Positions 23,401 through 27,500 of a stretch of 27,500 bases of DNA are shown here, piece by piece. Source of the stretch: Symbiodinium natans. Taxonomy: Eukaryota; Sar; Dinophyceae; Suessiales; Symbiodiniaceae. The stretch's first letter is position 1, and each line of letters begins with the position of its first letter. The stretch covers positions 1 through 27,500 of the forward strand of contig CAJNDS010001212.1 in the NCBI GenBank assembly GCA_905221605.1. Direction: 5' to 3'. A model generated the notes under the pieces. That model was not told where the DNA came from. It was given only the letters and a program-made list of their open reading frames with translations, and did not search any database. The translations under genes were made by a program, and so were the position numbers.

Positions 23401-26400
23401 AGGCGGCATAAAATACTAGACCACACAGACTCATCATGAGCCCTTGCGTTTACGCAGATGCTGTGGTTCGCCCCGAGAAGAGAAACTTGGCATTCGTTGT
23501 TAATCCTGCGCGCAGCAAGAAGTTGAAACATAAAAGGATGATGATCTCCGACATACTCCCGGACCTTACACTTCGAATCCTGCAGCAAGGTTAATGGTCT
23601 TCGTTGCAAGTGTATAAAGGTTCGACTTCAAATCTGAATCAGTGGAATTTACGATCCTGAAATAATAAGACGCGAAATCATCTGACAGGATGACGATGGG
23701 GAAGATCTTGACTGAGCGTGTTCAGCTTTCACATGAGAGATCGAGTAGATGATTTATGCTGCCGAGATGCGGTAGGGCCACAGGAAAGGTTGTTCGGGAA
23801 GCTAAGCAGCTATGTTAACGAGTATCCCGAAGCTTCTCAAGTCTCGTTTTTGTTAGTTTTTTTCACAGGATTTAGAGTTTAACGTTGCTTCTCGGATTGC
23901 CTGGTAATTCTAAACCCTAGAGCATGAACTCTACATCTTAATCTTCAATACTAAAACCTAAACCCTAAACCCTAAGTCGAAATCTTTAAACCCAAAACAT
24001 TGAAATGATAAACCTTAGAGTCTCAATCATATAATTAAAGTCACGCAAGAATCGAGTGACTCAAAGCTCCCAAGTATCGTTTTTTTCTGGATGTTGTTTT
24101 TTCTTTAGGGTTTAGAGTTTTACGGTGCTTCTCAGACTGTCTGGAGATGAATGGCCCTTGCTGGATCTCAGACGTCGAGGCATTCAAGCATAGGTTCCTG
24201 GATGCCAGAGCTAATTCTGCAGGATGTTGCGGTTCTGTGTTTCAGTGCGGACAGTCAGATCTCTAGAGCGCGAGCCACTACCATCTACAGGAAGAAAAGG
24301 AGACAAGCACATCCAGAGATGCTGGACTCAGAGCTGCTCGCAGCATGTTAGTTTTCCAAGCACAGCTCTGAGCAAGAAAGCTGGAAGGCGTCTTAGATGA
24401 GGATCACGACCTTCAGGGTTAGGGTTTAAATATGAGAGTTCAAGGGGTCAGGGTTAAGGCTCAGAGTGTTTCAAGGCGGAGGGTTTAATGTTTTCGATTT
24501 AGGATTCGGAATTAAGGGTTTAAAGTTGAGGGTGTAAGGCTTAAAATCTAGGGAGTAGAAACTGACGAGGAATGTTAGACAGGTGGAGATGTATGATCAG
24601 CTCCGAGCTCGAGCTCAGTCTCAGGACTCTCTCCATCTGTATCTTCATCTACGCGGGGAGTTTGTTTAGTAAAGTAAGGCCCTTGTGGGTTTAAGGTTCA
24701 GGGCTTAGAGTTCAAGGTTTACAGTTTAAAGTTTAGGGTTTAGGGTCTATGGCTTATGGTTTTGTGGATAAGGTCTCTCTGGAACCTCAACTGGCCGGGC
24801 GCAGATGAGCAGAGACCCTTTTTAAGCTGCATCATAGAAGGGGCTAAACCTAAAACCCAACAACCCGAACCTTTAACTATAAACCCTAAACCTTCACCCT
24901 AAACCTAAACCCGAAACCCTAAAACCTAAACCCTATACCCTAAACCATAAACTTAAAACCCTAAACCTTAAACCCTAAACCCTAAGCCATAAACCTTGTA
25001 GGTTAAAGCCTAAACCGTGCAGTTTGTTTTTGCCATGTACAGCTTATCTGAAGCGCGAGCCATCACGACTTATCTTAGTAAAAGCGACACACATAAGCAG
25101 AAATGATGGACTCGCAGCTACTCGCAGCAAGTCAGTGTTTCAAGCAAAGCTATGAGCAAGGAAGTGAGAAGATGCATCGGACTACAGTCACGACCCTAGA
25201 GCTGAACGTTAAAAGTTCGGACTTCGTGGGTTTAAGGTTAACTGTTACAGGTTTCAAGGTTTAGGAGCAGATTTTAAAGATTAGGTTTAAGAAGTTAGGG
25301 TTCAGGGCTCAGAGTTTAAGGTTTCAGGTTCAGCACAAAGAAACGCTGAGGAATGTTAAAGAGGTGGAGACGTATGAGCATTTCCGAGCACAAGCTGAGT
25401 TTAACGGCTCTCCTGATCTGTTTTTGTCTGCGCTAGGAGTGTGTCTACTAAAGTGAGGCCCTTGTGAGTTTGGGGTTTTGGGCTTAGTAAATCCTGCAGG
25501 AAGTAGTGGCTTTGTGTTTCAATGCGGACAATCAGATGACAATCAGATCTCTAGAGCACGAGCCAGTATCGTCTAGAACAAGAAAAGGCGACAAGAACAT
25601 GCAGAGATGCTGGACTCTCAGCTACTCGCAGCATGTTAGTTTTGCAAGCACAGCCCGCAGCAAGGAAGCTGAGAGGCGTCTTAGATCAGGATCACGACCT
25701 TAAGGGTTAGGGTTGAGATATAAGGGTTCAAGGGATTAGGGTTAAGGCTCCGAGTGTTTCAAGGTGGAGGATTTAATGTTTTCGACTTAGGATTCAAAGT
25801 TAAGGGTTTAAAGTTCAGGGTGTTAGGCTTAAAATCTAGGGAGTAGAAACTGATGAGGAATGTTAGACAGGTGTAGATGTATGAGCAGCTCCGAGCTCGA
25901 GCTCAGCTTATGACTTTCTTCATCTGTGTCTTCTTCTGCGCGGGGAGTTTTTGAAGTAAAGTAAGGCCCTTGTGGGTTTACGGTTTAGGGCTTAGAGTTC
26001 AAGGTTTAGGATTTAGAGGTTAAGGTTTAGGGTCTATGGCTTGTGGTTTAGTGAATAATGTCTCTCTGGAGCCTCAACTGACCACGTGCAGATGAGCAGA
26101 GACCTTTTTTGAGCTGCATCATAAAAGGGACTAAATCGAAAACCCATAAACCCGAACCTTTAAGTATAAACCCTAAACCTATACCCTAAACCCGAAACTC
26201 TAAAATCTAAACCCTATCCCCTAAACCATAAACCTTAAACCTTAAACCCTAAACCATAAACCTTGAAGGTTTAAACCTAAACCGTGCATTTGTTTCTGCA
26301 ATGTACAGACTATCCGAAGCGCGAGCCATCATGACTTATCTTGATAAAAGCGACACGCATAGGCAGAGATGATGGACTCGCAGGTACTCGCAGCACGCCT

Positions 26401-27497
26401 GTGTTTCAAGCACAGCCATGAGCAAGGAAGCGAGAAGATGCGTCGGATTACAGTCACGAGCCTAGGGGTGAAAGTTAAAAGTTAGGACTTCGCGAGTTTA
26501 AGGTTTACTTTTAAAGGTTTCAAGGTTAAGGGTCAAAAAAAAAAGATTAGGTTTAAAGGGTTGAAGTTCAGGTTTCAAGGTTTAACGTTTCAGGTTTAGG
26601 GAGTAGAAAGCTGAGCTATACTTGAACAGATCGAGACATGTAGTGGACGCGTTCATTTAAGAGCATATATATTCCTATATTTATCGCGTTTGGCTTTGTT
26701 TATTTAAGAGGGCTTATAAAAACTAAGCCAAAAGAACCCTAAAGGTCTCAGGCTCATATATATATATGTGTATGTGCATGATTGGAGTAAGCGTGTGTAC
26801 AAAGGAGACAAAACAACAAAGACAAACAGATGCGGAGCGATGGAGGGCCAAGCTCCTCCTTCGGGTGGAAATGGGCACACATCACGTAGTGATTGTGGCC
26901 GGTCAGAACCTGTGAGCCCAGAGTGCGACAGGCCCACCAGCAGAGGCATTTACACGCCGATGCATGCTCAAGCTCGTGCAAAGTTGCACAAAGCTAGGCT
27001 CCAAACTGCAATACAAGATCTCGACCTTGGCATCCAAGACTGACAACTTGCTTACAACGACCTGGGAAGTCCATGGTGTCCCCTGCACGACCGCGGATTC
27101 CGCAAGCCAAGCTCTCCACTGCCAATTCCAGATTCGGATGGTCTGGTCATCCGACGCACCTGCAGTGCCGAGGCAAAGCCAAGTCAATCGTCATCGCTTC
27201 AGCATTCGGGATTGCGGACTCGAGTCCTCAACCCAAGGCTTCACACTTGAACTATAAGACACTCAAAGATCAGTGAACCCCGCGATCCCACTGCAAACCA
27301 TGCACTTGCTGAAGCCGGCCAAGCTCTGGCTCGACCGGATTCGACAACCTTGACATCAAGCAGATCTCATCAAAGGCACTAAGAATCCACGGGTACTCGT
27401 CGTGAAACTCGACCGTTCTGATGTAGTCGAGGTGACCTCGAAGTGGCCCCCGAATTCGTGAGCCAGGATCAAAGATGTACAAAGTCCGTTCGTACCG
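4601..27497 (-). CDS. COPA: Coatomer subunit alpha (alpha-COP), N-terminal WD40 portion, 19 exons
   Basis: Alpha-COP is the largest COPI coat subunit; its N-terminal WD40 propellers bind dilysine cargo signals on Golgi-to-ER vesicles. Exons (minus strand): 27497-27380, 27159-27101, 26909-26856, 10320-10276, 10193-10121, 9794-9751, 9673-9624, 9267-9217, 9047-9023, 8946-8903, 8781-8742, 8625-8568, 8274-8238, 8169-8134, 8030-7951, 5485-5439, 4965-4914, 4805-4778, 4656-4601. Joined, they give about 330 residues in alpha-COP order, including [73 protein letters not shown] and [17 protein letters not shown]. Reading phases match across all junctions except 7951/5485, where a small exon may be missing. 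Every acceptor is AG followed by G; most donors are GC. The 5-prime end lies beyond the window. The C-terminal two thirds was not found; truncated gene, pseudogene or continuation outside are all possible. Confidence 0.88.
5486..5799. other. Presumed intronic sequence, no repeat
   Basis: Lies between alpha-COP exon group 3 and the telomere-like block. A small exon encoding the residues between QDR and DREVQ of alpha-COP may be hidden here or further right, but I could not place it. Confidence 0.3.
5800..6700 (-). repeat. Degenerate CCCTAAA-type telomere-like block inside an alpha-COP intron
   Basis: About 900 bases of words such as CCCTAAA, CCCTAAAAA, AGCCCTAA and AACCCC with variable A-run spacing. 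The G-rich strand is the minus strand, opposite to the tracts at 58-374 and 1075-1201. The irregular spacing indicates an old or mutating array rather than telomerase product. It sits between two alpha-COP exon groups, so it is intronic if the gene model is right. Confidence 0.9.
6144..6256. repeat. 30-bp direct repeats flanking a 26-C homopolymer
   Basis: The segment at 6144-6173 and its near copy at 6227-6256 share CCCATCATGCGAG and flanking sequence, and are 83 bases apart. Between them lies an unbroken run of 26 C (6178-6203); a G run follows the second copy. Confidence 0.85.
6887..7035 (+). repeat. (TTAGG)n tract
   Basis: Two clusters of the pentamer TTAGG (6887-6950 and 7008-7035), with a few TTTAGG and TTGATTAGG interruptions. 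The unit matches the arthropod-type telomere repeat rather than the local TTTAGGG. Confidence 0.85.
7190..7228. repeat. (CA/TA)n microsatellite
   Basis: An ACACAT-type stretch grading into a TA dinucleotide run. Confidence 0.85.
7432..7455. other. Perfect 11-bp hairpin
   Basis: GCTTCGGCTCC is followed after TC by its exact reverse complement GGAGCCGAAGC. No T run follows on either strand. It lies in the presumed 2.5 kb alpha-COP intron; its function is unknown. Confidence 0.8.
7670..7840 (-). repeat. Short degenerate CCCTAAA-like block
   Basis: Same word set and orientation as 5800-6700 (CCCTAAACCCC, CCCTGAAACC, CCCTAAAACCC). It begins about 110 bases beyond the alpha-COP exon at 8030-7951, again inside the presumed intron. 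Confidence 0.85.
7951..10320 (-). CDS. COPA: Alpha-COP exon group 2 (WD repeats 5-7 and beyond)
   Basis: Twelve exons of 25 to 80 bases separated by introns of 68 to 356 bases. They encode, in order, [28 protein letters not shown] with a glycine-rich linker; [120 protein letters not shown]; and [18 protein letters not shown] followed by SLYVVQDR. Intron phases vary but each junction restores the frame. No in-frame stop or frameshift is needed in this group, which argues for a recently functional gene. Eight introns of the group or its edge use GC donors. Confidence 0.9.
10321..10845. other. Intronic spacer with GAGTGGGT minisatellite
   Basis: Mostly unique sequence. At 10611-10645 there are tandem GAGTGGGT units, and near 10755-10785 a GT/TA/GA microsatellite. 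No exon was seen. Confidence 0.5.
10846..14463. repeat. 3.6 kb palindromic AT-rich/GC-rich repeat block
   Basis: The block alternates AATTTAAATAATTTAAAT-type palindromes with short GC cores (CGCGGGCCCG, and GGCCCGCG next to CTCGAAAC or CTCCAAAC). Two longer markers recur. One, AGATCCAGATTTTCTCCCAG, occurs at about 11085, 11593, 12100 and 12580 and, as its reverse complement, near 12875 and 13178. The other, TCTGGGTTCGGAGAAATCC, occurs near 11371, 11888, 12369, 13475, 13798 and 14120. Spacing of about 480 to 510 bases defines a higher-order unit present in both orientations. Open frames are absent. Confidence 0.92.
14464..14980. other. Intronic spacer with a 16-bp motif repeated four times
   Basis: Between 14636 and 14796 the motif GTACTGTTTTCGGTC recurs four times with small changes, at spacings of about 30, 28 and 87 bases. 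Otherwise unique. No gene assigned. Confidence 0.6.
14998..16836. repeat. Satellite array, 113-bp monomers with 98-bp variants
   Basis: About 16 tandem monomers, each with GCGTATGTGGGGTGGT, then AAGTCTTGCTTATCGGGG, GTGTTCGT, CAAGAAGCAAATATATATG and a telomere-like CCCTTAAACCCTTAAAGG. Phase points fall at 15111, 15224, 15338, 15451, 15548, 15660, 15774, 15889, 16002, 16100, 16212, 16324, 16422, 16537, 16651 and 16764. Three monomers (starting 15451, 16002, 16324) lack about 15 bases. Short open frames here are by-products of the repeat. Confidence 0.95.
16837..17783. other. Intronic unique sequence, 61-codon open frame of unknown meaning
   Basis: Contains a plus-strand open frame at 17218-17403, beginning [17 protein letters not shown], with a hydrophobic stretch near its end (FMVVMVL and IVFLLV). 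It shows no family resemblance that I recognise and may be chance. A second ATG at 17404 follows a TTCAG acceptor-like site and opens a 19-codon basic frame. Confidence 0.2.
17784..18200 (+). CDS. Candidate small basic protein, three exons, nested in the alpha-COP intron
   Basis: Three plus-strand exons: 17784-17870, 17939-17995 and 18117-18200. They join at phase 0 with GC donors and AG-G acceptors, the same splice style as alpha-COP. The product would be 75 residues. It starts [15 protein letters not shown] (very basic), continues with the charged [19 protein letters not shown], and ends with a lysine/proline-rich tail [14 protein letters not shown] before TAG at 18198. The ATG lies five bases after an AG that could serve as a 5-prime splice acceptor. 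The short introns (68 and 121 bases) and the sudden change to lysine/glutamate-rich codons support a real gene. I do not recognise the family; a nuclear or ribosome-associated role would be a guess from charge alone. Confidence 0.35.
18201..18745. other. Intronic stretch with an isolated exon-like segment
   Basis: At 18351-18419, plus strand, an AG-G-bounded open segment encodes [14 protein letters not shown]. This resembles the C-terminal knuckle of GATA-type zinc fingers (LCNACGLR). The matching N-terminal CxxC pair was not found and the WR-to-LC spacing is shorter than usual. A C run lies at 18588-18599. Otherwise nothing is assigned. Confidence 0.25.
18746..23300. repeat. 2.28 kb tandem duplication (two direct copies)
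   Basis: The segment 18746-21021 is repeated at 21022-23300 with offset 2276 to 2280 and roughly 95 percent identity by eye. Both copies start at CAGAGCAGCAAGGCGA and share every landmark, including an AT-rich TTATTATTTTATTTTCG stretch near 20590 and 22868. Differences are scattered substitutions and single-base indels. Open frames of 60 to 94 codons recur in both copies, but their substitutions and length changes show no codon-level constraint that I can see. No transposase, terminal repeat or reverse-transcriptase motif was recognised. Confidence 0.92.
23301..23930. other. Intronic spacer, no gene seen
   Basis: Unique sequence following the duplication. An open frame at 23202-23609 (minus) begins inside the second duplicate and has no recognisable motif. 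Confidence 0.4.
23930..26610. repeat. Two 1.28 kb tandem units with telomere-like words in both orientations
   Basis: Landmarks recur at offsets of about 1,270 to 1,290: ATCTCTAGAGC (24260 and 25546), GGATCACGACC (24400 and 25688), GAGCTCGAGCTCAG (24605 and 25893) and ATGTACAG near 25035 and 26302. The segments between landmarks consist of degenerate TTTAGGG-like words (24415-24555, 24690-24765, 25690-25850, 25975-26050) and CCCTAAA-like words (23945-23995, 24845-25015, 26125-26285). The two orientations alternate within each unit. Confidence 0.85.
26856..27497 (-). CDS. COPA: Alpha-COP exon group 1 (WD repeats 3-4)
   Basis: The rightmost exon is cut by the window edge and reads to [18 protein letters not shown] with a GT donor (27379-27378). 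The next, 27159-27101, restores [14 protein letters not shown] and ends at a GA donor, giving exactly the usual spacing to [11 protein letters not shown]. The third exon ends HFHPKE at 26856, again before a GA donor (GAGCTT). The conserved continuation [15 protein letters not shown] is absent here and is found, in phase, at 10320. The first 25 or so residues of the edge exon match alpha-COP poorly, so its 5-prime boundary is uncertain. Confidence 0.85.
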
Positions 27498-27500
27498 TCA

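Larger units (their letters stand above)
10321..26855 (-). other. COPA: 16.5 kb alpha-COP intron filled with repeats
   Basis: The exon ending HFHPKE (26856) and the exon starting DLVVSASLD (10320) join at phase 0 to give the conserved alpha-COP string with no residue gained or lost. The donor is GA and the acceptor CTGCAG followed by G. No other copy of either exon is visible between them. The interval holds two large repeat arrays, a 2.28 kb duplication, telomere-like DNA and a candidate plus-strand gene. An alternative is that the two exon groups belong to separate copies brought together by rearrangement or assembly. Confidence 0.65.

Noticed and set aside
23745-23845. Stretch containing GGGAAGCTAAGCAG, similar to part of 5S rRNA
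   Set aside because: The match is limited to about 14 bases. The rest of 5S rRNA (C box and 3-prime half) is absent, and the neighbouring 7-bp inverted repeat is too weak to call an RNA gene.

Overview
This is eukaryotic nuclear DNA, most likely from a dinoflagellate or close alveolate relative. Three things point there: TTTAGGG telomere-type repeats, very short exons split by many introns, and introns that mostly start with GC (some GA) instead of GT and always end AG followed by an exonic G. The clade is an inference; the repeats and splice junctions were read directly, by eye.

The backbone of the window is a minus-strand gene for the alpha subunit of coatomer (alpha-COP, COPA). I pieced together 19 short exons from about 27497 down to 4601. 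In order they spell about 330 residues of the N-terminal WD40 part, almost collinear with known alpha-COP, with matching reading phases at nearly every junction. Three exons lie at the far right (26856-27497), twelve at 7951-10320 and four at 4601-5485. The right and middle groups are separated by one intron of 16,535 bases. The middle and left groups are separated by about 2.5 kb that may hide one more small exon. Both gaps are packed with repeats. The C-terminal two thirds of alpha-COP was not found.

Downstream on the same strand (3498 to 1654) is a second multi-exon gene. It looks like a divergent Arf/SR-beta-type small GTPase, with a good P-loop but a degenerate G3 motif.

The left edge (1-374, and again 1075-1201) is TTTAGGG repeat. 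It runs in the opposite sense from a true left chromosome end, so it is probably interstitial. Degenerate CCCTAAA-type DNA fills 5.8-6.7 kb and 7.67-7.84 kb, and a (TTAGG)n tract lies near 6.9-7.03 kb.

The giant intron (10321-26855) contains, left to right: a 3.6 kb block of palindromic AT-rich/GC-rich repeats; a 113-bp satellite with higher-order structure; a candidate small plus-strand gene (17784-18200); a 2.28 kb tandem duplication; and two 1.28 kb repeat units rich in telomere-like words. No tRNA, rRNA or CRISPR array was recognised.
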